Assembly (NCBI RefSeq): GCF_000471905.2
Contig: NW_006499364.1
Span: 3,080,213-3,144,212, forward strand
Direction of reading: 5' to 3'
From: Amborella trichopoda
Taxonomy: Eukaryota; Streptophyta; Magnoliopsida; Amborellales; Amborellaceae
DNA length: 64,000 nucleotides
The position numbers were made by a program, and so were the translations under genes. Below, in pieces: positions 23,481 through 34,041 of the stretch. Under the pieces are notes generated by a model. It was not told where the DNA came from. It saw only the letters and a program-made list of their open reading frames with translations, and searched no databases. Position 1 is the stretch's first letter, and each line of letters begins with the position of its first letter.

Positions 23481-24980
23481 TCCAAGAAGCATGACCTTTA
23501 AAACTTTCCCCCACATATGCGCACATGCCTTTACGTGCATTTTCACACACGCCTTCCTTAACCTACCTGTTAGTGTGCGCGTGCCACCTTCATTACCTCC
23601 CCAGTGTGTCCGTTCACTTCATCACCATACCTCATTCCCCAGTGAGTCTCACCCGCGCTCACAAAACAGTGAACCATCCCGCCACCTATACTCGTTGTAA
23701 GCTAGTGGGTCCGCACTTTCCACATTCTGTCCGTACATCATCCATTTTTCATAGGTAGCCTCGTGCCATCTCCCCGAAAGTGAGCTAAAACCACTACCAC
23801 GCCCACTCCATGACCTCTACAGACTGTCATCCATCTTCATTATGGTCCAGCTGTACGACCTTAAACCATAGTGCACATTCTGACCTCATGATGTTAAGCT
23901 GTTTCGTACAAGTCCTGGAGGCATGACCTTAAACATGCCTTCACAAAAAATGACGGACGGGCATATTCACGAAACCATGAGTAAAAGAGTTCTGTGAATA
24001 AAAAAACCAGGCACGGTGAAAGCCTGAAACGGCAACATGAGTAAAAATGGATGATAAGGGTGGATATGACCGAAAGGTCATGGGTAAAGTACCCCAAAAT
24101 AAAGAGAAGTTGGTGAAAACTGTCTCAACGGCGCCGCTTCGCAAGGTCAAGCAAAAATCCGTAAAGGACTGTTGAACCAATAAACAAGTTGATGTAGCAT
24201 TCTCCTCAACAGGCGGCTTCATCCCTCACTCAAAAAGAAGAAGATCCCTAGTGTTACACTACCAGGATCAAAAAATACGAGCTTCAAGGAAAAGATTCTG
24301 ACAGCCCAAGTCTAGTTGCAAAAGGACTCGAAAGACAGAAGACTCGCCAAGACGGCTAGACAAGTCTCACGAAGAAGAACATTATTCCCATGAGGTCACA
24401 AACACACTCTAGAAACAAACACTACAAAAATAAGAAACTGACAAAGCCAGGGAAAAACTTGCCAAAGACTTCAGCTTGTCCAGCTAGTAGGCCCAAACCT
24501 TCTGGATTGGCTAATAAAACTGCCCCCGACTGGACTCGATAGATGTGACCCACAGTAGTACACTAATCGTCAAAAGAAAATCTAGTGTAGCAGCAAACCA
24601 CACCGACCAAAGGCAAACAAATGAAGCTAGACCAAATGGGAATAATACCTTTTGACATAGCACTCAATTACCAAACAGGCTTGATTCGGACTGACGAGGT
24701 CCGTACAAAATCCTCAGCTTTAGAATCACAAATAGTCCATACGAGGGTGAGGACTTTGACAAGATCCCTTAATAAAGTCTCTTCTCCCTCTAATGTCTCC
24801 ACGGACAAACCCATGAGCAATGCATCCCTCATCTAAGCGTCCTAGTTACACTGTTACGTCAATCTCCTATGCGTTCACGTGGTCCTGTGGCTAGGAAGGA
24901 AAAAAAAGTAAAACCATAGGAAAATTTCAGAATGATTGTGATTCTTGCTTCTCTTAAGCACAAAATTCGGTGGGGCACAC
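23481..24980 (+). other. 3' region of element B-C up to the 3' LTR
   Basis: No gene is apparent. Bases 23490-24240 match 58020-57250 of element E in reverse complement, including the cacacacgccttcc block and the tcatgggtaaagtacccc block. After 24240 the two diverge. The last bases before the LTR are cggtggggcacac, the only purine-rich candidate for a polypurine tract; an A-rich run at 24898-24912 is another possibility. Confidence 0.5.
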
Positions 24981-27959
24981 TGTTTGAACATATTTTTCAA
25001 CACCTTGATACCTAATAGAAAGCAAGTCAATAAGCCTACAAAATAGTGGAAATTTCTGACAGTTTCAAAATGGACCCAAAATTGGTCAAGATCTTCATTA
25101 GCACTTTAAAAGAACACTTGTCACGATCAGATACGTCTAAGGATGTGAACACAAAGAAACAATTTCAGTGAAATCGGTCTCTAGCACCCTGAAATGGACC
25201 CTGTAACAAGAGCCATACTTTTGGTACATCAAACAGCTGTGGGACCACCGTCATTAGATCTATCACGGTTAAAAACCCTTACGAGTCAAGTTTCAGCTTA
25301 ATCAGGCACTCCAAGACAAAGTTATGGTTAAAATACCAAAAAGGGGTAGGCTGCACACTACAACATTAAAGGTGAATGTTTTTACATTCAGTGGTAGTCA
25401 CTTTCGAGACCTATAACTCACTCGTTCCAAGTCGAATCTCTCCCAAGCTTGGTGAGGGTGTTTGTCTCATCAAGATGAGCATTTTGATATGTGATACGTC
25501 CCGTGATGACGCCCGAGCATAGAGAAAAACTAAATGAAAGTCGCTGATCTACGAAGGAATATGCAAAAACTTCAGCAGCAGCACACCTCATTCAAGCAGC
25601 CAGATCTTGACGCTGGCATACCAGATTGGCACGAAACCAACTGCATTATGTGTGTGAGGTCCGAGGCTATCTCTGGTCTAAACCTCGTGTACGATGAATG
25701 GTTGGATTCCACCCACTAAGGCATCAAAACGTCTGTAAATTTTGACCATCGGATTTCAAGATTCCGGTAAAAAACTCAAGAAAACAAAATCTTCATCCGG
25801 ACACAAAATCGAGTTGCGTTTGTTGCAACGTGATCATGAAGACATGTTCAATGTGATTCAATGAAGAAGTAACGAAGAAACATCAAGGAACGAGCACACA
25901 ATTGATATAAAGTTTTCAAGATTCATCCAAACTTCAAGTCTCATGATCAAGGCTCAAAAACATGATTCATGGCTTGAAGTTGGCATCAAAATGATCGCCA
26001 TGTCGAACCCCACAAAAAAACAATAATCTTTCGATCTAACAGGCATCAGAACGACTCCAGGTCAGCCATAAAAGATCACGCACGTTATCGGGCAGTCGCA
26101 GAGACTGTTATGGAATTCCACACATTGTTAAGCAGGGGCAAAATAGTCCTTCTGAACTCATTTTTACAATTTTTATAAATCCAATTACATTGTAATTATC
26201 TTCAATTCTAGGTAGTTTTTGAGCGTACACCCATTTCTTAGCCAATTCTATATAAATAGGCATTATCTCATTATAAAAAGGACGAATTCATTCTTCTTGA
26301 ATCAATCAATAAAATTCTGATTTTTGCCTGAGCTTGTCGATAGGTGGAGATATAGGAGAGAGAAGAAAAGGGTCGATACCCTATGAGCAAGTAACTTTCT
26401 CTCTGCTTCCCTCTTTCTCTCCTCCCCTCTTTCTCTCTCCTCCCCTCTTTCTCATCTCTATCGCTATTCTCTTCTTCTCTTCTCTATCTTTTTATCTCTC
26501 TTCTTCTCATCTCTATCTCTTTCTCTCTCCTCCCCTCTTACTCATCTCTATCTCTTTCTCTTTCTTTTCTCATCCTTATCTCTTTCTCTCTTCTTCTGAA
26601 CTTTATCTCCCCCCATTGTTTTTCTAATGCAGTCGGCGAAGCTTACTGCCGGCTGGATTTCTTTCTCTCCTTCTCTTTTGTTGCAGTCGGTGAAGCCTAG
26701 CATTGGCTAGATTTCTCTCCTTCCTTCTCTTCTGTCACAGTTGGTGAAGCCTAGCACCGACTGGATTACTCTCTCTCCTTCTCCTCTAATGCTGTCAACG
26801 AAGCTAGCACTGGCTAGATTTCTTCACTTCTGTCACAGTCAGCAAAGCCTAGCGTCGATGATGTTTTCTCTCAATTCTTCTATCATAGTTGATGAATCCT
26901 AGCATCGATTGGGTTTTCCCTCTCTTTTTCTGACACAATCGGTAAAGCCTAACGTCGACTGCATTTTCTCTCTCTTCTTTTGACACAGTCAGTGAAGCTT
27001 AATGTCGACTGCATTTTCTCTCTCTTCTTCTAACACAGTCGATGAAGCCTAGCATGGATTGGATTTTCTCTCTCTTCTTCTAGCATGGTCGGTGAAGCCT
27101 AGGGTCGACTGTGCCTTCTCTCTTCCCCTCTGTATAACACAGTCGGTGAAGCATAGCACGGACTGCATTTTCTTTCTCTTCCTTCTAACACAGTCAATAA
27201 TGCCTAGCACCGACTGCGTCTTCTCTTCTACTCCCTCCTGCCTTATGTTCCCTTCTTCTCTTATTTCATTTCTTATTCTTTCCTCATAAGAATAATTCTG
27301 TTATTCGTTCATTCAACTAAGAGGGATTGAGGTTAGCCTCTCATGGTAGTCCTGTCGTCCAGCCATAATGTTCTTGTGTCAGGATTCCTTAGCCCGCTTA
27401 TTACCATGATAAACTAACCATCATGCCTAGCTAGTCAGTACTGATAATGATCTCTAGTAGTAATCCTGTGAGCCGGTCTTAGTTACGGAGCCCGTTTTGC
27501 TACCATGTCAGGCCAATTATTCACCAGCTTAGTCACCGCTCTGATCCTCTCACTCAGTCAAATTCTTCTCTCCCCTGTCTTACTTCTCTTATTTTTATTT
27601 TTGAATGCGCATGCTTGTGTACGTTCATCAAAGAGGAAAAGGGTGAGGTCTGACCCACCTATCTTGTAACTTTTGCCATATGTGCGTGATTGTAAAAAAC
27701 AAAAGAATACAAGCCAGGGAAGGTGATTCCGAACCAGTTTTATTACTGGAGGGCTTTCTTCGTGATCTAAGAGGGCACCCCGAGTAAGTCCCGAACCCAC
27801 CTTAAATTCCTCTCTCACAGTTGGTAACACTTGTGCCCGTTCTCGAATGAGTTTCTCGAGAGAACAATCTCAAAAACATCCCGGGTCTTCCCTCAAAACC
27901 CGAGACACGTACCTCTCGATCCCAAAAGATCCGGAGGGGGAGATCGAGGAACCTAACTA
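24981..27959 (+). mobile_element. 3' LTR of element B-C
   Basis: This 2979-bp LTR starts TGTTTGAACA and ends CCTAACTA, a TG...CA pair with the last C changed to T. It contains TATATAAA (26249-26256), AATAAA near 26308, a pyrimidine tract (26395-26610) and a hairpin array (26629-27225). GTGAC follows directly at 27960. Confidence 0.9.
26629..27225 (+). repeat. Tandem hairpin array in U5 of LTR C (about 12 units)
   Basis: This is the same unit as in LTR B. The clearest stem is CAGTTGGTG (26738-26746) with CACCGACTG (26755-26763) around aagcctag: nine pairs including one G-T wobble. The unit count differs from LTR B by about one, so the array changes length by unit gain or loss. Confidence 0.85.
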
Positions 27960-28157
27960 GTGACCACCTTGATGAAGCAAGAGGCAGGACTGGTAACAGA
28001 GCTGAAGAATGAGATTGAACAGGCGAAAACATCAGTTGCGACGTACAGGGGAAGATCAATGAAGCAATTCATCGATTTTGATGACGCCTTTTTTCTTTCT
28101 TTTTTTCTCTTCATTTCTTTTCATTGTAAAGGAAGGAAGTTTGTACTGCCCTTTTGA
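27960..28157 (+). pseudogene. PMD-like gene, 3' part
   Basis: Taking one copy of GTGAC, the frame of 9310-9375 continues here without a shift: LMKQEAGLVTELKNEIEQAK, then ATYRGRSMKQFIDFDDAFF and a hydrophobic tail to a stop at 28157. The heptad-like spacing of Leu/Val/Ile continues the coiled coil seen before the insertion. This is strong evidence that the two parts were one gene. Confidence 0.65.
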
Positions 28158-28546
28158 CTTGTAAATGAAACAATTCTTTTCACTTTTCTTTCTATGTCAT
28201 CGCTTCCTCACTTTCATAACTTGAGACGACAAAGAAAAGCCCACTCCTTGCTTCATCTTGTGACAGCCTGTTGTGGCTTCAATGACCTAGAATGGGGGAG
28301 CAGTTGCTTCCTCACCTCATAGTGTTTGATTGGAGAGGGGCTCGTAATTCATGGTTCTCAAGATTTGATGAGCCTGCTCATTATAAATGCTCTAGCCTGG
28401 GGGATTTTTGGCTTCGATTTAAGATGCATTGGTCTTGAGCTCGTCATAAGTCTTAGTCTCAGGGACAAACCCCTTTAAGTGCTTTGAAGCAATGTGCATG
28501 ACCTCCAATTAGCTCTGGAGGTTACGAACCTCGCTTCTCAACTCTG
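28158..28546. other. Convergent spacer between PMD gene and element D linker
   Basis: The sequence just past the PMD stop is T-rich (cttttcacttttctttc), a possible 3' untranslated region. On the minus strand it is the tail of D's post-protease linker, full of stops. I see no RT sequence here. Confidence 0.4.
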
Positions 28547-29431
28547 TCATGGGGTCTTGTTCTTAGGAGCTTGAGGGATGACTCTTGCCTGGCTGTACTT
28601 CTTCAATAATCCCCGAGAAGTGTAGGACCTTCTTGACTGCTGATGTTTGTTGAAGGACGATGGAACTTGGAGTACCTTCCTTGGTGGTTGGTATGAATGT
28701 TCTTCTTCTAGAAGAGAGATGGGGACGTGCAGGACCTTTTGCCGATCTGATGTATAGGTTACCCTTGGCACTGGAAGGTCTACCTCTGGGTTTCCTCCAG
28801 CTCAGGGGTTACTTGGGTGAACAGGGGTCAAAGGGAGGATCTTGCCCTGTCTTTCCTCCTCTTTGAACATTTTCGTGATCATCAGCCCCAAGTCTTCAAT
28901 ATCATCATGGGACGAGGGTCCCGTCTCTCTCACAGACCTCCAACCGTTGTCTTTTGACTTTTCTGACACTGGATGCTCTGTGATATAGTTCTTAGGGTCG
29001 GCGTAGTGAGTCTCAGCTACAGCGAACGATATTTTATTAGCTTAGACCGTGTGTTGCCTTCCATCTCGGCTGTACTTAAAGCATTGGTGGACTGTGGAAG
29101 GAACCACTCCCTGGTCGTGAAGCCAAGGACGACTCAGCAGGATGTTGTAGAAGGTATAGGTGTCGATTACATGAAATTGGGTGTAATTCTTGAGATCACC
29201 AATCTTGAGACAAAGGCTCACTATGCTGGTTGGCTTTTCTTCTAATTGGTTAAACCCTTGCATATTGATGTGAGTTGGAGTGAGGTCGTCAGACGCTAAT
29301 CCTAATCGGGTGAGGATCCTTCTTAGGATTAAGTTGACTGCTGACCCACCGTCCAACATGATCTGATTGAGAGGGTAGACGTGAAGTTCACCATTCATAA
29401 AGAGGGGACGACTGTGGAATTTTCCTCCCAA
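28547..29431 (-). pseudogene. pro: Aspartic protease and following linker of element D
   Basis: The protease cleaves gag-pol. The open frame 29431-29042 holds QIMLDGGSAVNLI with the catalytic D-G-G-S of the Tat type, then RILTRLGLASDDLTPTHI, FHVIDTYTFYNILLSRPWLH and VPSTVHQCFKYSRDG, in the usual protease order. A linker follows (28960-28547) with PRVTYTSDRQ and YTSRGLLKKYSQ before sequence identity is lost. This is the only protease recognised in the window. Confidence 0.8.
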
Positions 29432-30929
29432 CTGAAGGTCATCTTCAGAAATGGAAATTGCCAGGAACTCACTCAGGATGGCAGGGACAACCTCAATAGG
29501 TTACACTTCAGTCTTGTACACCTCTTGGTTAAAGAGCTTGAACCAGAGCCGTACGGTAGTCCCTAGACAGCAGGAGGGCATCATAGATACTTAAAAGGGC
29601 TGGAAGCTTTCTCAAGTGCTCAGTTATATCGTATTTCACTTTATCCTCATTAGTCTTTGGTGTTCTTGATCCTGTCACTGGTGTGGGTGGTAGGGTAGGC
29701 TTAGGAATAAGTTTTGGTTTGTGGCACTGGTTGACTTTGTTGTTTAGTTCGTGCGGTCTGGGTTGATGAGGAAGTAATAAGAGCTTCTATTAGGGTTGTA
29801 GAGGTTTGAGATTGAGGTTTGGGGGAACGCGAAGGACAAGGAAACTTGATGGGCTTGAGCTTTTGAGGTTTGGGTTGTAGCTTCTTTCCCAATCGTAGAC
29901 CCATTTGCCTCGTGTTAGCTAATACCTCCAAGATCTGCACAATGTGGGAGACTTCTTTGGAGCATGAGCCTAAAGATGACTCGATTTTTGCTTCGTTCAC
30001 AGGGTGTCGACGGTTCTCGAGAATCCAACTGCCTGGTCCAGCATCTCTTTGAGGCGTTCTTGTTGTGGCTGGATGAGGCTAGTTTCTCCGAACTCTTTGT
30101 TTAAAGTGTCGAAGTCTGGGAACTATCAAGCTGTACCTGCGGAGAAGATAGAAGAGGAGGGAGGAGAAGAAGAGTTAGAACGTTCTGTGCAACCTTTTAC
30201 ATCGTCATCGGAATTGGACGTGCCCAAGGGATATTTAAAGTCTTGCCCCGGGTTTGACCGTCGTGGGGTGCTTTTAGTGACGTCACCCATACTGAGGGAA
30301 TCTCGGGCTGTTGGTGACTCGGGGTTGTCTGCTTGATTGGACGATAGGACGAGGCGAGCTGTGCCTGAGATAAAGTCTTGCAAGGTCGGTAGTGGAGGAA
30401 TGGGCCTGAGGAATTCTTCCTCGACTGGTAGCTGAGAAGAATAATTCCTTCAACAAGCTTACCTAGGTGCTCGCCGTCTCCATTGGGATACTTGAGGGGG
30501 TGTCTAGACAACCCTATCAGGCTAGTGAGTAGCCCTAGCTTGGTTGACTGCCTCATGTTTCAAGGATTTGAGCCTACTCTGCCCATGGTAGACTTTCCAG
30601 GGCAGAGAGGTCGAAGCCTCTGAAGGGTCCAGTGTATACTCAAGAGGGGCTGATAGTGTGGCTTTGTTTGGAACGAGAGCGATGGCTTGGACACGTGCCG
30701 GGAGAACCACACAAATGATGTGGCCTTACTGGACTTTCTCAACGACTATAGCACCGATCTCAGAGCATGTAGCATTCATTTAGTTCGTGGCCTCATACTT
30801 GGTGATATGGGCACCAAAGTTTTTCCGTGCCGTGGGTAAGACACCTTAGCTGCCTGGCGGGCTTGGAAGGGACAAGGCATTGTTGGAGCATTACCTAGAA
30901 GAGGGCCTGCAGAGGGTCTAGCTCAATGA
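29432..30929 (-). pseudogene. Gag-protease spacer of element D
   Basis: A Pro/Gln/Ser/Thr-rich piece (30000-29701, with KLQPKPQKLKPIKFPCP) and several broken frames are visible. SLPWKVYHGQSRLKSL near 30602-30550 matches element B-C at about 15850. No other domain is recognised. Plus-strand frames here are shadows. Confidence 0.5.
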
Positions 30930-32535
30930 TTCCTTGGGCTTGCTCATGCGGAAGAGGGACTCGAGGGTGTCCTTATGGGTTGCCATGAACTTCCTGGTAC
31001 TGCTGCATCTTCTCTGCCAAGAGCTTGTGAAAGCCAATGCATTCGCTGACATCATGGCCTTGTATGTGGTTATACGCGCACCAGAGGTTCTCGGTTTTTG
31101 GAGGCATGAACTTGGGCTACCTTACCGACTTGGGAGTGACGAGCCCTTCTTCAAGCATTATGGAGAAAAATGCACAAAGGATAGCGGGTGCCTCGTCTTC
31201 CTCTTTGGTCGTGACTATGTGAGAAACCTCAGCTACCTCGAATTCTTTCTTAAACTCTTCGAGCTTTTTCTAACCCTTGTTGGTAAGGGCTTCGATCATT
31301 TCGTTGAGCTTATAGCAGTCGTAAGTGGGGTGATATATCCTCCTATGATAAATGCAGTACATCTCATTTGCCTCTTGCCCAACCGACTCCGCAGTATTGG
31401 TTTTCGGCAATTGTATCATGTTTTGTTCTAGCAGCAGTTGAAGTAGTGCAAGCATCCACCTTGTGTCGAAGGGGTAAACCTTATTCTGGTGCTTGATCCA
31501 GAAGTCATTTCGCCTAGAATTTCTAGGAGGCGGGATGATGTTGTAAGTCTGTTGCTTGCCCACGGGCGGAGGCCCTTGTGCCCTGGAAAGGTCCAGAGTT
31601 TGAGGAACCGCGCCTTTGGTGTCAGCCATGGTGACAGCCGTGTTGATTACTTCCTTGCGGCTGCCCCAACAGTTGGTGCTAGAGTTTGAGCTGGCGGGTT
31701 GCTAACGAGGTTGTCATGATGCTTGAATAATCCCTCAATACAAATTGCCTTGGAGATGAGCTCTGATATGGAGGGTGGATTGGATGCCTCGACATGTAGA
31801 GCGATCTCGTGAAGCATGTTCCTTATGCAGGTCTGGACTGCTTCCTTTTCGATCGTGGGAGTGGCATCGAAGGTTCCCAACTCTCTCCAGCAGGTGATGA
31901 ACTCGTTAACCAGCTCACCAGGGTCTTGCATCAAGATGAGGAGTTCGATGGTCTCCACGTTCTTTTGGACTTCATAGAAGCGTTGGTAGAACAACTGCTC
32001 CATCTCTTACCATGTGTGTACTAAGTTGGGAGGCAGCCGAGGATACCACTGGAAGGCTGGCCCTTCAAGAGTTTCAATGAATTGGTGGAGCAGGAGTCGT
32101 CCATCAAGTGCCATCTCCCGACGGGCTGCCTGGAAGTGAGTAGTATGCTGGTGCGGAGATGTAGTACCAATGAATAGGGGGAGCTTCCCCTTTTGATAGT
32201 TCAAAGGGAAGGGTCCTTAGTCTATGTACAAAGGGTATGACTTTTGATAGAGAGTCGTGTCCTACATGCCTAGGACCTTGTTCATGAGGCTATGGGCCAC
32301 CATAGCATCTATGTCGGTTTGGGAGACCCCGCAGGAGGTAGAACTGTCTTGGAAGCTGATGGAGGAGTTTCCCTGGGAACTGGTCCTCACCAGTGGGGAA
32401 ATCACTCGAAGAAGGGGATCTGGAGCCCTTTAGGCGTTCCATCTTTCCAAGGATGGCTTGCATCATTTCCTCGAACTTGTTCATTCGCTCCTTCAGAGCG
32501 TCGTCCGGGTCATTAATCACCATGACACTGACCAT
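30930..32535 (-). pseudogene. gag: gag of element D
   Basis: Order on the minus strand: VSVMVINDPDDALKERMNKF (32535 on), a block to 32204-32007 with GPAFQWYPRLPPN, then 32003-31647 with LLILMQDPGELVNEFITCWR and LISKAICIEGLFKHHDN. Next come 31629-31270 with YCIYHRRIYHPTYDCYKL and a second knuckle near 31080 (CAYNHIQGHDVSECIGF). Frames are longer than in B-C, but stops (for example just after 32007) still split it. The set is collinear with 14140-15722. Confidence 0.8.
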
Positions 32536-32982
32536 CTCTTTTAGAGGGTCAGAGCTTTACAGGACAGTGGATTGCCGAGGTCGGCGAGCGGTGCATGGCA
32601 AGTCAGTGTGGATGGGTTAGGTTTGCCCTGACTAAACTGGAGCCTTGTATGCTAAGGACCAGTTCTTAACGGTCTTCAGATCATGATTTCTGAGTAGTGA
32701 CGACCCAACAATACTCTTGGACTCGGTCAGGCTCTGGAGTTTGGAGAGGGAAAAGGGTTTATGAGGCAGGAGGTCATCAAAAGTGGTGGCCTCGATTGCC
32801 TTAGATGCTTCTTTGGTGATGATCTGAAGACCTCTCTCTTACTTAAACCTGAGACGACTGTGGACTTCACGTTAGAACCGAGACTGAGACCTGGATTGCC
32901 CCGCCTTCTTCGAACATGCAAGGGCCTTTTCTATGAGTTAGAGCAGGGAGTGAGGTCCAAGGATGGAAGGCAGCCTGGGTTT

Positions 32983-33801
32983 CTACCATGGAGGCTGGAG
33001 GCCTCTGTTTGACATCAGGTCGGTTCCTCGAGTTCCTTTGTGGGGCCCATGTGCACGGCTGAACTGAGGCTGGCTCAAGATGGTACTCTTACAGAAGACC
33101 TTTGAGTACCAGGGTTCAAGGTAATTTCCTGGTGTCTGGAGAGTAACAGACGATGGAGCTGGTTCAGGACTCCGTCTAAGTTGAGGTCGGAAAGGGACCT
33201 GTGAAGACGGTGTGTGTGCACCTTTAGAGTTAACCATCCGGGTGACTTGGGGGTCAACCCAAGCTCGATCAATGGGTTCAACCTGAGGAGGACGAGACCC
33301 ACGAGCTTGTGTCTGTGAGGGGTGAGGCAGAATCCTATGTCTCACTGGGTGAAGTTGTGTGTGTTGGGAAGGATGATGGAGTGGTCGACCCTCATGTGCT
33401 CGAGGTGGCATCAAGCTAGCACTGCCCCGGGCTGTGGAAAGCAAATGCATGACACATGTAAGGTTCGGCCCAAGAAGGCCTAACCCTAGATGCGAGCTCA
33501 TGGCAATGTGAGGGATGCCCCAAGGTGCAGCTCGAGTGGATGAACCACGAGCCCTTGGGTGTGTGCTAGGGGTGAAGATCGCAGGACCTCCGCCTCTATG
33601 TGCTGACCCTCTGGGTATGGACGTTTGGGGTGGTGAAGTAGCATAAGGGGTTGCCTTTAGGTGAACCTCAGGAGCGACGGCAACTCGCTTGCCTTTTACG
33701 GAAGTAATGGGGGACATCCTTCCGGTGTGCCTCAGCACTATGACCAGCAAGAGACTTACTAATAGCAGGGTGTGTGCTATGTGTAGTGGCAAATGTGCCA
33801 C
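32983..33801 (-). pseudogene. Leader ORF of element D (272 codons, open)
   Basis: This is the longest leader frame of the three Tat copies. It encodes a basic protein rich in Pro, Ser, His, Arg and Thr, with an N-terminal hydrophobic stretch (LLLVSLLLVIVL) and then SVKGKRVAVAP, SAHRGGGPAIF and RARGSSTRAAPWG, which align with A and B-C. It lies between PBS and gag with the same orientation as gag. There is no known domain. It may be an N-terminal extension of gag or a leader protein; the openness of 272 codons in an otherwise broken element is notable. Confidence 0.5.
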
Positions 33802-34020
33802 TGATGCAAGAGGCCTTCATGGCGAAATAGCGGCGAGACGGGGAGTTTTAAGTTCCTTTTCACACTGATCCAGATGAGAACTTGGGTGCCAAACCGTGAG
33901 TCCTGGCTCAAGAGGAGAGTACGGAAGGAAGCTTGAACAACCCAAGCGCCAAAGAAATTAATGCAGAAAGTAAAAGAGGATATTAGTCAAACAAGAGCGA
34001 ACCGACTAAGGGGTAGTAAA

Positions 34021-34038
34021 TCCCCAGTGGAGTCACCA
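34021..34038 (-). other. Primer binding site of element D (tRNA-Arg type)
   Basis: The minus strand reads TGGTGACTCCACTGGGGA, three bases after the LTR end. It is nearly the same as the PBS of A and B-C. Confidence 0.75.
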
Positions 34039-34041
34039 AGC

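Larger units (their letters stand above)
9376..27959 (+). mobile_element. Full-length Tat-lineage Ty3/gypsy element (B-C), 18.6 kb, defective
   Basis: The element comprises the 5' LTR (9376-12526), PBS (12530), leader, gag, RT, RNase H, second RNase H, integrase, a 4.6-kb 3' region with an antisense promoter, and the 3' LTR (24981-27959). Perfect GTGAC duplications flank it, and removing it joins the PMD-like frame without a shift. Decay is heavy: stops throughout gag-pol, no protease motif found, and active-site changes in integrase and the second RNase H. By eye the two LTRs differ at very roughly one base in six or seven near their start, so the insertion is old. The lineage call rests on the dual RNase H, PBS type and long LTRs. 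Confidence 0.85.
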
